In this document: positions 51,089-60,199 of the stretch, piece by piece | Position numbering within the stretch: the stretch's first letter is position 1 | Layout of the letters: every line of letters starts with the position of its first letter | From: Prochloraceae cyanobacterium PL24a_bin.78 | GTDB lineage: Bacteria; Cyanobacteriota; Cyanobacteriia; Cyanobacteriales; JANQIW01 | Assembly: GCA_028281945.1 (NCBI GenBank) | Contig: JANQIW010000097.1 | Coordinates: 1 to 60,199, forward strand | Direction of reading: 5' to 3' | DNA: 60,199 nucleotides | Position numbers and translations under genes: made by a program | Notes under the pieces: generated by a model | Database searches by the model: none | What the model saw: only the letters and a program-made list of their open reading frames with translations | Told to the model about the DNA's origin: nothing

Positions 51089-51802
51089 TTATACTAAATC
51101 CGGTTCATAGTAAACTATCTTAAACTCCAAGCGATCGTTATAGGGACTATAAAGGGTATAAGTAGCCTTTCCTGATTCTCTGCCTACATTGCCCACCCCC
51201 ACAACTCTTTTTTTTGGTGCAATAATTGTTTCCACAGGTTGCTGGCGATCTAAAGTCACCACCGAACTATTAACTAAACCCCCTTGTAATTGATATTCAA
51301 ATACTTGACCCGAACGACCACAAAAGAGATTATTTGCCTGAACTCTTTGCAAACGATCTAGCATTTGCCAGGGTGGAGTTTGGAGATTTAACTCATCGCT
51401 GACGCTAATGGTGCTACCGTGAATTAACAAACAATCTAATTCCAAGAAACCAAAATGACACTTGCGTAACCACTGTACAGTTTCGCCAGATACAGAATCC
51501 CATAGTAGTTTAGCGGTTTTTTTGCCAAAGAGATCAATTAATTCTGTCGGTTCTGCTGTGGAACCCAAACCGTGTAAGGCAAAACATTGTTCTTCCCACC
51601 AGCCGATACATATTTGGGGTTCTAATTCTCCAGGTAAAGGGTTTTGAATTCGTTTAATTACTGTTTCGCTATCTTGGTTAGGTGCTACCATATCACCCAA
51701 AATATACAATGCTTCTACCTTAACGCCTTGGCGTTTGATATCTGCCAACACTGCTTCGTAAGCTGCAATATTTCCTTCAATTCCGCTTAAAATTGCCCAC
51801 AT
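51089..51802 (-). CDS. degenerate metallophosphoesterase-like protein, probably inactive
   Basis: 237 residues, colinear with the next gene upstream (ILSGIEGNIAAYEAVLADI against VMSCLHGNYAALDAVLLDI). The calcineurin-like fold is kept, but most metal ligands are gone: the D-x-H motif is GIEGN, GNHD is replaced by IGWWEEQ, and GHTH by CGRSGQ. Only the GD motif (YILGDMVAPNQ) and the histidine of LLIHGST remain. It probably binds a partner or ligand rather than hydrolysing phosphoesters. It is the last gene of the hemB operon, 38 bases after its paralogue. Confidence 0.75.
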   Translation of the reverse strand: MWAILSGIEGNIAAYEAVLADIKRQGVKVEALYILGDMVAPNQDSETVIKRIQNPLPGELEPQICIGWWEEQCFALHGLGSTAEPTELIDLFGKKTAKLLWDSVSGETVQWLRKCHFGFLELDCLLIHGSTISVSDELNLQTPPWQMLDRLQRVQANNLFCGRSGQVFEYQLQGGLVNSSVVTLDRQQPVETIIAPKKRVVGVGNVGRESGKATYTLYSPYNDRLEFKIVYYEPDLV

Positions 51803-51840
51803 TGATTTTCAATTTAAATATTTAAGTTAAGTAATATAAT

Positions 51841-52656
51841 TTACTTCATACACACATGAGTCGGATCATCCGCCTTTTCAGCAAATTCTAAACCCCTAGC
51901 CAAACGCCAAGCAAAAATCGGCGGTAAACCAGCATCTAAAATGGCAGCGCAGGTTGTTTGATAGTCATACTCTACTTCCCGCAAATTTACTACATCTGTC
52001 TCTGTGTCATAGATAACATAGGTAGCATTTGGACGACCATGACGGGGTTCACCTACAGACCCAACATTGATAATGCGTTTTAGGGGACTATTAAAACTTA
52101 TGGTTGGTTCTTCATTTTTACTGGGTTGGCGAACTTTAACCTGTAATTGTCCAGAATCTAGGGTGCGGACATAGGGAATGTGGGTATGTCCACAAAATAA
52201 TATATCTGCATCGCTGGAGAGAACTCGTTCTAAAGCAGTAAAAGCATCCATTTCCGGCAACAAATATTCGTGATTGCTATTAGGGCTACCATGTACGAAA
52301 CAGAGATTATCTTCTTTATAGGTATGGGGTAGTTGTGCTAAATATTCTCTCACTTCCGGATGGACTTTCTTGTTGGTCCATTCGTGGGCAAGTTTACCTC
52401 TCTTTTCAGCCAACAGAGAAGGATAACTACATTCACAGGCGTTGAGTCCTTCCACAATATCTTCATCCCAACAACCCTGTACAGTGGGAATATCTAAAGA
52501 ACGAATTTGTTCGACTACTGCATTGGGATAAGGACCATAACCCACTAGATCCCCAAGACAATAAATTTTTTCTGCTTTTTGTCGGTCAATATCTAGTAAA
52601 ACTGCATCTAAAGCTGCATAATTGCCATGAAGACAGGACATTACTGCTATTTTCAT
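51841..52656 (-). CDS. calcineurin-like metallophosphoesterase
   Basis: 271 residues of the YfcE/MJ0936-like calcineurin family. Motifs: MSCLHGN (about 5-11, with C where D is usual), CLGDLVGYGPYPNAVV (about 33-48), GCWDEDI in the place of GNHD, CFVHGSPNSNHEYLLP (about 119-134) and FCGHTHIPYVRT (about 154-165). The retained H, D and GHTH residues suggest some metal binding, but the first aspartate and the GNHD asparagine are altered, so activity is uncertain. It overlaps the CobW-like gene by four bases. Substrate is unknown. Confidence 0.82.
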   Translation of the reverse strand: MKIAVMSCLHGNYAALDAVLLDIDRQKAEKIYCLGDLVGYGPYPNAVVEQIRSLDIPTVQGCWDEDIVEGLNACECSYPSLLAEKRGKLAHEWTNKKVHPEVREYLAQLPHTYKEDNLCFVHGSPNSNHEYLLPEMDAFTALERVLSSDADILFCGHTHIPYVRTLDSGQLQVKVRQPSKNEEPTISFNSPLKRIINVGSVGEPRHGRPNATYVIYDTETDVVNLREVEYDYQTTCAAILDAGLPPIFAWRLARGLEFAEKADDPTHVCMK

Positions 52657-53405
52657 ACTACTTCCACCTCTGGTTCTATTTCTAAACTTTCTTTTACTTG
52701 TTGTTGGTAATAATTAATTGCTGATTCAGGAACGCAGCAATCTTCGACTGTTTGAGCAATTTCAGCTTTATCTAAGTTCCTACCCACTATTTCAAAACCA
52801 CTCTTGCGATCTGGTTTACCATTTAACCAACGAGGTAAATTTAAGGCTTTAAATTCTAATTCAGATTTCCCCAATCTAAAATCACCATAATAAATTTGTC
52901 CATCCACTAAATCGAAGATTCCTTTTGCCCGAACCACCTCACCATAAGCACCTTGGGTAAGTTCTAGCCAAAAAGTAGCTAAGCTATCAAAATCTAAAAT
53001 TTCCCCTGTCAAAACTCCCCGATAAATCTGTAAGGCTGTAATTTCCTGAGTGATGCAATCTCCGGGAATAATTTCATCCGCCCAATTCTTTAATTCTTTA
53101 CTATTTGTATCTTCTGGAATTATGGCTACTCGATGGCACTTCAAAGTTTGCAGTAAAGGTTCGATTCCTGCTAAATTCAAATACCAAGGAATTTCAACAT
53201 AAGTAATGGTTTTGTCTAATTCCCATTCTTCTCCTGTCTGATAAACCTTTAGTTGAGGGTATTCACTTTGGAGATAAATTGCATCGATAGGGATGGAATC
53301 GGTTTTTGGGCTGAAATAGCCTACAGGTTTATTGGTTTGGCCTATTTGTTGACGAATCCAGTGGGTTTTCCCCGCACCAGGGGGACTAACTATGGCAATA
53401 ATCAT
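52653..53405 (-). CDS. CobW/COG0523-like P-loop protein, divergent
   Basis: 250 residues. The N-terminal P-loop is IAIVSPPGAGKTHWIRQQIG (about 3-22). The C-terminal half has AYGEVVRAKGIFDLVDGQIY (about 163-182), the pattern of the CobW C-terminal domain in COG0523 metal-chaperone GTPases. The CxCC metal motif and NKxD guanine motif of classical COG0523 proteins are not seen, so it is a divergent or degenerate member. It lies between hemB (45 bases upstream) and a phosphoesterase gene (four-base overlap). Metal trafficking is inferred from the family and from the Fur-like site upstream of hemB. Confidence 0.65.
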   Translation of the reverse strand: MIIAIVSPPGAGKTHWIRQQIGQTNKPVGYFSPKTDSIPIDAIYLQSEYPQLKVYQTGEEWELDKTITYVEIPWYLNLAGIEPLLQTLKCHRVAIIPEDTNSKELKNWADEIIPGDCITQEITALQIYRGVLTGEILDFDSLATFWLELTQGAYGEVVRAKGIFDLVDGQIYYGDFRLGKSELEFKALNLPRWLNGKPDRKSGFEIVGRNLDKAEIAQTVEDCCVPESAINYYQQQVKESLEIEPEVEVV

Positions 53406-53450
53406 TTTATGTTTCTAATTTTTAAATGTGCTTGAAAAATTTTAAGTTTT

Positions 53451-54455
<1,005 letters not shown>

Positions 54456-54493
54456 TTAGAAACTCGTTATAATGCTGTTTATAATTATATCAT

Positions 54494-54512
54494 GATTATG
54501 ATAATCATTCTC
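54494..54512. promoter_or_regulatory. Fur/Zur-type operator between hemB and an FAD oxidoreductase gene
   Basis: GATTATGATAATCATTCTC matches the classical 19-bp Fur box (GATAATGATAATCATTATC) at 17 of 19 positions. The inner TGATAATCATTCTCA also fits the 7-1-7 form used by Fur and Zur in cyanobacteria. It ends 14 bases before the GTG of the + strand gene and lies 48 bases from the hemB ATG, so it could control both. Which of Fur, Zur or PerR binds cannot be told from the site. Confidence 0.75.
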
Positions 54513-54526
54513 ATTTTTTTTAGCAA

Positions 54527-55738
54527 GTGAAATTACCTAACTATATAGATCTAGCAATTATTGGGGCTGGAGTTCAATCTCTTACTTTAACCACCTCCCT
54601 ATTACAAAAAAGCGAGAAGTATTACCATAAATTCTTGGTTTTCGATTCTACTCAAACTTGGCTGACTCAATGGCAACAACAATTTGCTGCCCAACAAATT
54701 CCTTATTTGCGCTCCCCCGCAGTTCATCACCCGGATCCCAATCCCCATCAATTAAGAAATTTTGCCGAACATCGGCATCATGAATTGTTTCCTCCCTATG
54801 ATAGACCTGGTACAAAACTATTTGATGATTTCTGTAATGAAGTAATTCGTCGCTGGAAGTTAGCAGATAAGGTTTATCCAGCTAAAGTTATCCAGATTTT
54901 ACCGATTAAACGTGGTTTGTCTTCCCGATTTCAATTGGTTTTAGATACAGTGGAAACTATTATTGCCCGTAGAGTAGTAATCGCTACAGGTAATAGTCAA
55001 GTTCAAGTTCCTCATTGGGTAGAGAAGATTACTTCCGATTACCCCTTGGATAGATTGTGTCATTCTCAACAGGTAAATTTAAACAAACTTAACATAACAG
55101 GAGAAAGGATTTTAATCATTGGTGGTGGCTTAACTAGCGGACATTTAGCCAAAGGTGCCATCAACCTAGGGGCGACTGTTACTTTAATGACGAGAAAACA
55201 GTTACAATCAAGAGTCTTTGATACGGATCCGGGTTGGTTAGGACCAAAATATCTCAAAGACTTTCACGCCGAAACTGATTGGTCTGTCCGTTATCAGCAA
55301 ATTCAGGAAGCTCGTAATGGTGGTTCAATGACTCCTGAAATGATACTGCAATTAAGAAAGTTAGGATCCCTTGGCACAATGATAATCAATGAATGCTGTC
55401 AAGTTAGTAATGTACAATGGCAAAATAATCTCTGGCAGGTTTATTGTCACGATGGAAATAAATATCAATTTAATCGGATCTGGTTGGCTACTGGTACAAG
55501 ATTTAATATCAAAGAGTATCCTTTAGTACAAGAGGTACTCAATGCTTATCCAACAGAAATAGTTAACGGTTTGCCTGTACTAGATGAACATTTACGTCTT
55601 CCCAAGTCTAACTTTTTTATTATGGGTGGTTTAGCTGCTTTACAAATTGGTCCTGTTGCCAGAAATATTGGTGGTGGGAGAATGTCTTGTCAACGTATTG
55701 TGCCAGCAATTGTTAAACCCAGTTTGGCAATTAGATAA
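54527..55738 (+). CDS. FAD/NAD(P)-binding oxidoreductase (monooxygenase-like)
   Basis: 403 residues from a GTG at 54527. The N-terminal dinucleotide-binding loop is LAIIGAGVQSLTLTTSLL (about 9-26). The second, for NAD(P)H, is ILIIGGGLTSGHLAKGAINL (about 193-212). The AVHHPDPNPHQLRNFAE and WLATGTRF segments fit flavin monooxygenases of the lysine/ornithine N-hydroxylase-like group. The substrate is unknown. A Fur/Zur-type box lies immediately upstream, which suggests a metal-limitation response. No ribosome binding site is evident, so a leaderless or later start is possible. Confidence 0.8.
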   Translation: MKLPNYIDLAIIGAGVQSLTLTTSLLQKSEKYYHKFLVFDSTQTWLTQWQQQFAAQQIPYLRSPAVHHPDPNPHQLRNFAEHRHHELFPPYDRPGTKLFDDFCNEVIRRWKLADKVYPAKVIQILPIKRGLSSRFQLVLDTVETIIARRVVIATGNSQVQVPHWVEKITSDYPLDRLCHSQQVNLNKLNITGERILIIGGGLTSGHLAKGAINLGATVTLMTRKQLQSRVFDTDPGWLGPKYLKDFHAETDWSVRYQQIQEARNGGSMTPEMILQLRKLGSLGTMIINECCQVSNVQWQNNLWQVYCHDGNKYQFNRIWLATGTRFNIKEYPLVQEVLNAYPTEIVNGLPVLDEHLRLPKSNFFIMGGLAALQIGPVARNIGGGRMSCQRIVPAIVKPSLAIR

Positions 55739-55754
55739 AAGCTAATTTATCAAG

Positions 55755-55784
55755 TAATTCAAAAGCTGGATCTCTTTTGAATTA
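55755..55784. terminator. hairpin between convergent FAD oxidoreductase and Omp85 genes
   Basis: TAATTCAAAAG (55755-55765), an eight-base loop and CTTTTGAATTA (55774-55784) make a perfect 11-bp stem between the two stop codons. The tails are AT-rich without a long T-run. It probably ends transcription in both directions. Confidence 0.5.
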
Positions 55785-55798
55785 ATAATAAATCATAC

Positions 55799-57796
55799 TT
55801 AAAATTTCTCCCCAATTCCAAAGTGGATCATTTCTTCTCCATCATCAGAAATACCAAAATCAACTCGAATTGGACCTAAAGGAGATTGTATTCTAACTCC
55901 TAAACCATAACCGAAACCACTCCCTGGAAGATCCCGAAGAATGGCTGGATCCCCAGGGACATCCGTATCAGTTCCAAGAGTACTACCATAATCAAAAAAT
56001 AATGCCCCACCAACTACAGAAATAATGGGAAAACGGTATTCAGCGGTAGCCTGTACAAAGGTTCTTCCACTACTAAGTTCCCCCTCTCCAAATCCTCTAA
56101 CAGAGCTAGTACCTCCGAGAATAAAGGCTTCATAAGGAGGTAAATCTCCAAATACAGTTCCTCCTTGAACATTAAAAGCTAGTGCTTGAGGACCTTCAGT
56201 AAAACTAAAATTAATGAAACTCACGGGAATATAATAACTATAACTGGCACGAATTCGATTAAAAAAGATGCTTCCTCCACCAATGGGGGCTGTTTGATCT
56301 AATCCTAATCGTAAAGCTGAGCCACTAGTGGGTTGAATGGGATTATCTCTGAGATCTCTACTTGCTCCAATTCTAAAGATAAATAAATCGTCTGTTCCAT
56401 CATCACTAAAAGCTAAGTCAATTGAGCCGTCGTCTGCTGCTGATATGGGAGAAAGATCTCCATCGGCATTAACAATCCTGACATTTTGATACTGAAATCC
56501 TGTTGAGACTCGCCAAGTTGGTCTACTAAAGGGATCTTTTGCTAATGGCCTAGCAAAGCTAATACCGGCTCCTGTACGAGTTACACGAGGACTATCATTC
56601 CCATCTTCTGTTTCAATATCTTCTGTATCATCACCATCAAAAACTAATGAGATAGAACGACGACGAAAGGCATTGACGGTATAAGAAGTACGTTTTGGAT
56701 CTTCTCCAATCCATGGATCGGTAAAACCAACATCAAATAATAATTCTCTAGTTCCTAATTGAATTTCTGTTGATAAGGTTTGATTATTCCCTCCGATGTT
56801 TTGTTGTTGATAGCTGAGTGTCCCAAAAATCCCACTATTAGAGCTAACACCTGCACCTGCAGCAATGGATCCTGCATTATCTTCAACTACATCTACGGTG
56901 ACAATTACTTTACTGGGATCGTTTCCTGGGGCAAATGACAGTCTTACGTCTTCAAATAAACCTAATCCAAAAACTCTTTGTAAATCTCTTTGGGCTGTAC
57001 GACTATTAAAGACATTTCCTGGTTTTAATTGTACTTCTCTTGTAACAATAAATGGACGAGTTCTTCCTTCCTCTAATTCTTCGTCTTCTTCATCAAAATA
57101 TCTAACTTGAATATCCTCAATCACACCTTCTGCTATGTTTAAGGTTACGATTCCGTCTTGTCCTACTTGTGGTGAACCTACGACTTGGGCTAAATCATAG
57201 CCATTGTCTGAATACCATTGGTTGATTGATTGAACTCCTTCTTGTAATTCTCTTAAGTTAAGAATTTCTCCATAGTTTTCTTCAAATATTTCCTGTACTA
57301 CAGTTTCAGGTAATACTCTTTCCGTATCTTCTCCTGTTAAGGTGTCTACTTCTACTTTTTGTAAAATGGGATTTTGTTCTACTACAAAAGTAATTCTTAC
57401 CCCTAATGGTGTATCTTCTGGTGTTACACTAACGTTACGGAAGAATCCTGTGGCAAAAATAGCATTTATATCTTCTTGTAAAAGGCTACGACTTGTGGTT
57501 TGTCCCGCTTGAGTACTAATGGTATTAAATATTAGATCCTCAAGTTCTGGGTTAGCTCCTTGTACTTCAATTTGGGCGACTAAAACTCGCGGTTCTCGCG
57601 ATCGGTTGTCATTTTCATTGGAATCTGGAATTTGAAATTGAGCTACTTTCATTTCTTCGATGAAGTTTCCAACTTTTAATGAGGGTTCAATTGTTTCTTC
57701 AATTGTTTCTCCTATTGCTGGTTTTCCTACACTTAAGGTTGTTGTAGCTAACATAATTCCCATTAAGATGGGAGATAAAGATGAGATATTTTTCAT
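55799..57796 (-). CDS. bamA: outer-membrane assembly protein Omp85 (BamA/Toc75 homologue)
   Basis: 665 residues from the ATG at 57796; a TTG frame ten codons longer is less likely. A signal peptide (MKNISSLSPILMGIMLATTT...) is followed by an acidic linker and three POTRA domains (about 80-310; for example VLVAQIEVQGANPELEDLIF and IEDIQVRYFDEEDEELEEG). The 16-strand barrel begins near 330 and has the lock motif GGTSSVRGFGEGELSSG (about 566-582). Three POTRAs is the cyanobacterial arrangement. It inserts beta-barrel proteins into the outer membrane. It ends in ...IGEKF, with terminal phenylalanine as in barrel proteins. Confidence 0.95.
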   Translation of the reverse strand: MKNISSLSPILMGIMLATTTLSVGKPAIGETIEETIEPSLKVGNFIEEMKVAQFQIPDSNENDNRSREPRVLVAQIEVQGANPELEDLIFNTISTQAGQTTSRSLLQEDINAIFATGFFRNVSVTPEDTPLGVRITFVVEQNPILQKVEVDTLTGEDTERVLPETVVQEIFEENYGEILNLRELQEGVQSINQWYSDNGYDLAQVVGSPQVGQDGIVTLNIAEGVIEDIQVRYFDEEDEELEEGRTRPFIVTREVQLKPGNVFNSRTAQRDLQRVFGLGLFEDVRLSFAPGNDPSKVIVTVDVVEDNAGSIAAGAGVSSNSGIFGTLSYQQQNIGGNNQTLSTEIQLGTRELLFDVGFTDPWIGEDPKRTSYTVNAFRRRSISLVFDGDDTEDIETEDGNDSPRVTRTGAGISFARPLAKDPFSRPTWRVSTGFQYQNVRIVNADGDLSPISAADDGSIDLAFSDDGTDDLFIFRIGASRDLRDNPIQPTSGSALRLGLDQTAPIGGGSIFFNRIRASYSYYIPVSFINFSFTEGPQALAFNVQGGTVFGDLPPYEAFILGGTSSVRGFGEGELSSGRTFVQATAEYRFPIISVVGGALFFDYGSTLGTDTDVPGDPAILRDLPGSGFGYGLGVRIQSPLGPIRVDFGISDDGEEMIHFGIGEKF

Positions 57797-57871
57797 TTTT
57801 TTTAGGACTTCCACACACCACTTCAAAAAATTTTTAGGTTTAGGTTTGTTATTTAATAAACGATTCTTTCT

Positions 57872-58615
57872 TTAAGATTGTTCCTTATTTTTGGCCATTT
57901 GGCTTAGAATTCTTTGTTGTACTTCCTGATATGCTGATTCTACATTTCCTAAATCTCGACGAAATCTATCTTTATCAAGGATCTTGGCGGTGGCATCTCC
58001 TTCCATTGCATCCCACAAACGACAAGTATCTGGACTGATTTCATCTGCTAAGATGATTTTTCCTGTGTGATCTATTCCAAATTCTAATTTGAAATCAACT
58101 AGGATGATATTACAGTCTTGGAAAAATTCTTGTAAGTGTTTGTTTATTGCTTTTGCCATGTTTTTAATCTCTTCTAGTTGATTGGGTGTGGCTAATTCTA
58201 ACAAAAATAGTCGATCGTCCGTTAGGAGTGGATCTTGTAATTCGTCTTTTTTAAAGTAAAATTCTACTAGAGGTTGAGGTAATTCTTTTCCTTCTGGTAA
58301 TCCTGTTTGACGACACAAGCTTCCTGCGGCAATATTTCTTACTACTACTTCGATTGGTAATATTTTTACTGCTTTTACTCTCATCTGATTTGGGGCTGGT
58401 CGATCGATATAATGGGTTGGAATTCCTAATTGACCTAACATTTCAAATAATGCTGCTGAGATGGTGCAATTGATTTCTCCTTTTCCTTTAATTTGCCCTT
58501 TTTTTTGAGCATTAAAAGCGGTGGCATCGTCTTTAAAATATGTTAGTAAAATTTCTTGGGATTCGGTTGGATAAAGGATTTTTGCTTTTCCTTCGTACAG
58601 TTTTTCTGATTTCAT
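57872..58615 (-). CDS. purC: SAICAR synthetase (phosphoribosylaminoimidazole-succinocarboxamide synthase)
   Basis: 247 residues. It joins CAIR and aspartate with ATP in purine synthesis. Family blocks: KLYEGKAKILYPT (about 4-16), LTYFKDDATAFNAQKKGQI (about 23-41), VEVVVRNIAAGSLCRQTGLPEG (about 88-109; core VVRNIAAGSLCRQ) and ILADEISPDTCRLWDA (about 187-202). Its stop lies 76 bases before the Omp85 start on the same strand, so they may share a transcript. Confidence 0.97.
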   Translation of the reverse strand: MKSEKLYEGKAKILYPTESQEILLTYFKDDATAFNAQKKGQIKGKGEINCTISAALFEMLGQLGIPTHYIDRPAPNQMRVKAVKILPIEVVVRNIAAGSLCRQTGLPEGKELPQPLVEFYFKKDELQDPLLTDDRLFLLELATPNQLEEIKNMAKAINKHLQEFFQDCNIILVDFKLEFGIDHTGKIILADEISPDTCRLWDAMEGDATAKILDKDRFRRDLGNVESAYQEVQQRILSQMAKNKEQS

Positions 58616-58696
58616 AATTTGATTAAATATAGTATTTTAAGTGGTTATTGAGCTTTTTAGTTTTGGGTTTTTACTATCAAAAATTTCTGTAATTTA

Positions 58697-58849
58697 TCAT
58701 AGTAATGTTTGGCAATTTGGAACTGTTAAACTAGGTAAAACATTTATCAATGGTCCTTGAATATTATTAATTGTCAATCCTCCAATTCTAACTTGTGTTT
58801 TGTCAATTGTTTGTTGTCCATTAATTTGTCCATTAATTTGTTCATTAAT
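58697..58849 (-). pseudogene. possible C-terminal gene fragment without a start
   Basis: On the minus strand an open frame of about 50 codons ends at TGA 58697-58699. It reads INEQINGQINGQQ (from a short tandem AATTAATGGACA repeat), then VRIGGLTINNIQGPLINVLP and SLTVPNCQTLL. It has no ATG and an in-frame stop directly upstream. The later part looks coding, but no family was recognised. It lies in the upstream region of both purC and the ABC permease gene. Confidence 0.2.
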
Positions 58850-58866
58850 TTAATTAATTAAAAATA

Positions 58867-59889
58867 ATGTCTCGTACTAAAGCTATTCAATATTACATTT
58901 TCGCCCGTTTAATGTTAGCTCCCATTATGTTATGGACTATTACTACATTAGTATTTCTCCTATTACGGGCAACTCCAGGAGATCCTGCTGATGCCATTTT
59001 GGGGGCACGAGCGAGTCAGGAGGCTAAAGAGGATTTACGTCGCCAATTGGGGTTAAATGATCCTCTCATCATTCAATATCTTAATTATATCTTAAGTTTG
59101 TTACGCTTGGATTTAGGTAACTCCTATACAAGTCGAGGTTTGCCTGTGGTGGATATTATTCGAGATCATTTTCCGGCTACTTTGGAACTTTCTTTATGTG
59201 GTATGTTTGTGGCGATCGTGGTGGGGACTAGTATCGGTATTTTTAGTGCTTCTCGTCCTAATACGGTTTTTGATGTGAGTGGTCGATTATTTGGGATTAT
59301 TACTTATGCTTTGCCGGTTTATTGGGTTGGGATGATTTTACAGTTGATTTTCTCTGTAAATTTAGGTTGGTTTCCTACTGCTCAACGTTTTAATTCTATT
59401 TTTGTTCCTAATAGTTTTACTGGTTTATATACTATCGATAGTATTTTGGAGGGAAGTTTAGATAAGTTTTTAGTTTCTGTCCATCATTTGGCTTTGCCTA
59501 GTCTGACTTTGGGTTTCCTTTTGAGTGGAATTTTTGAGCGCATTGTTCGGGTGAATCTCAAGCAGACTCTTCAGGCTGATTATGTGGAGGCAGCGAGAGC
59601 GAGGGGTATTAAGGAAGGCCGTATTTTGTTGGCTCATGCTCTGAAAAATGCTCTTATTCCTGTGATTACTGTTTTGGGTTTAACTTTTGCTGCTTTGTTG
59701 GGTGGTGCGGTTTTGACTGAGGTTACTTTTTCTTGGCCTGGTTTGGGTTTTGCTTTTTCTAATGCTATTGGTGAGCGAGATTATTCTACTGTTCAAGGGA
59801 TTATGGTGTTTTTTGGTTCTATTGTTGTTGTTATTAGTATCGCTATTGATATTATTAATGCTTATATCGATCCTCGGATTCGTTATTGA
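58867..59889 (+). CDS. ABC transporter permease, DppB/OppB type
   Basis: 340 residues with six predicted membrane helices. An N-terminal TTLVFLLLRATPGDPADAIL (about 22-41) is typical of DppB/OppB permeases. GLNDPLIIQYLNYI (about 62-75) follows. The EAA loop that docks on the ATPase is DYVEAARARGIKEGRILLAH then ALKNALIPVI (about 238-268). It forms half the channel of an oligopeptide or nickel importer. The partner permease and ATPases are not in the window; the family 5 binding protein at 44690 is a possible but distant partner. A terminator follows. Confidence 0.93.
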   Translation: MSRTKAIQYYIFARLMLAPIMLWTITTLVFLLLRATPGDPADAILGARASQEAKEDLRRQLGLNDPLIIQYLNYILSLLRLDLGNSYTSRGLPVVDIIRDHFPATLELSLCGMFVAIVVGTSIGIFSASRPNTVFDVSGRLFGIITYALPVYWVGMILQLIFSVNLGWFPTAQRFNSIFVPNSFTGLYTIDSILEGSLDKFLVSVHHLALPSLTLGFLLSGIFERIVRVNLKQTLQADYVEAARARGIKEGRILLAHALKNALIPVITVLGLTFAALLGGAVLTEVTFSWPGLGFAFSNAIGERDYSTVQGIMVFFGSIVVVISIAIDIINAYIDPRIRY

Positions 59890-60007
59890 TTTTATATGTT
59901 TTGTGGTTGTGAGAAGGTATTTAGGAGTCTTATTTATCTAGTTTGTTGAAGAATATTTATACTTTACTAGTTAATAGTATCACTCAAGATTGAATTAAAT
60001 GATAATT

Positions 60008-60035
60008 AGGGCTTACTGAATAAGTCCTTTTTTTT
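60008..60035 (+). terminator. intrinsic terminator downstream of the ABC permease gene
   Basis: AGGGCTTA (60008-60015), loop CTGAA, TAAGTCCT (60021-60028), with one G-T wobble in an 8-bp stem, then seven T. It lies 119 bases after the permease stop and before the kinase promoter. Confidence 0.75.
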
Positions 60036-60070
60036 CTAGAGTTAATGGTTAATAAGTATTAGCTTTAGGG

Positions 60071-60076
60071 TATAAT
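60071..60076 (+). promoter_or_regulatory. candidate -10 element for the kinase gene
   Basis: A perfect TATAAT, 36 bases before the ATG of the kinase gene and just after the terminator of the previous gene. No good -35 is visible. Confidence 0.4.
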
Positions 60077-60111
60077 AGAAATAAAAATAAGGCTAGAAAG
60101 TATATTTTACA

Positions 60112-60199
60112 ATGGTTTGGAAGATAGGCACTCAGCTAAAGAATGGCAAGTATATTATAGAAGATATTTTAGGTAGTGGTGGTTTCGGGAATACTTATA
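60112..60199 (+). CDS. serine/threonine protein kinase, N-terminal fragment
   Basis: The window ends 29 codons into a gene: MVWKIGTQLKNGKYIIEDIL then GSGGFGNTY. The GSGGFG is the glycine-rich ATP loop of Hanks-type kinases, and the (L)xxGKYxIxxxLGxGGFGxTY pattern is the standard start of cyanobacterial Ser/Thr kinases. The rest lies beyond the window, so accessory domains cannot be judged. Confidence 0.85.
   Translation, partial: MVWKIGTQLKNGKYIIEDILGSGGFGNTY

Overview
The window is AT-rich (about one third G+C by eye) and reads as chromosome of a cyanobacterium. Lineage markers are a DUF4327 protein, NarM (nitrate-reductase-associated protein), XisH/XisI, the carotenoid enzymes CrtR and a CruA-type lycopene cyclase, an aspartate-type HemB, a plastid-like Omp85, an orphan trpB and a gap2-type GAPDH. 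The base composition and the fermentative adhE would suit a unicellular Geminocystis/Cyanobacterium-type genome. That placement is inferred from gene content only.

Layout. 1-8.7 kb is a gene-poor, decaying stretch around adhE and narM. It holds an AAA ATPase whose TOPRIM/DUF3226 partner is split by a 35-bp tandem duplication, a zinc alcohol-dehydrogenase remnant behind adhE, a frameshifted DUF6888/DUF6887 pair and a HicB-like gene with a nonsense codon. 8.7-15.8 kb carries a pentapeptide-repeat protein, ppsA, a large RTX-type calcium-binding protein and an eIF1/SUI1-like factor. 15.9-22.2 kb holds a trpB / double-CAP lipoprotein / ribonuclease D operon, pyrD and an FMN reductase. 22.3-28.7 kb is a conflict island: XisH/XisI, HigB/HigA, a NACHT NTPase, an Xre-MbcA-ParS/RES pair, an Imm17-like protein and a Uma2 nuclease. 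28.9-37.1 kb is metabolic (crtR, acpH, aroH, sppA, a DMT permease, a TPR/HEAT protein, cruA). 37.7-44.6 kb is a surface-glycan locus: GT2, an unknown probable toroid protein and a flippase-like membrane protein in one overlapping operon, next to two tandem GT-C-like membrane proteins. 44.7-60.2 kb holds an oligopeptide-binding lipoprotein, ybaB, murB, murC, gap2, a hemB / CobW-like / phosphoesterase operon, an FAD oxidoreductase, Omp85, purC, an ABC permease and the start of a Ser/Thr kinase gene.

Observations most worth following up: (1) four abutting 11-bp direct repeats, plus a fifth nearby, between the divergent HTH-NACHT gene and the RES/Xre module, which look like an operator; (2) a 17/19 match to the Fur box between hemB and an FAD oxidoreductase gene, which may place hemB, a CobW-like protein and two phosphoesterases (one apparently catalytically dead) under Fur/Zur control; (3) a composite dispersed repeat with G-quadruplex-capable tracts at three gene ends; (4) a visible duplication scar between the two GT-C-like paralogues; (5) the 35-bp tandem duplication that switches off the DUF3226 gene. 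No rRNA, tRNA, CRISPR array or intact insertion sequence was recognised.
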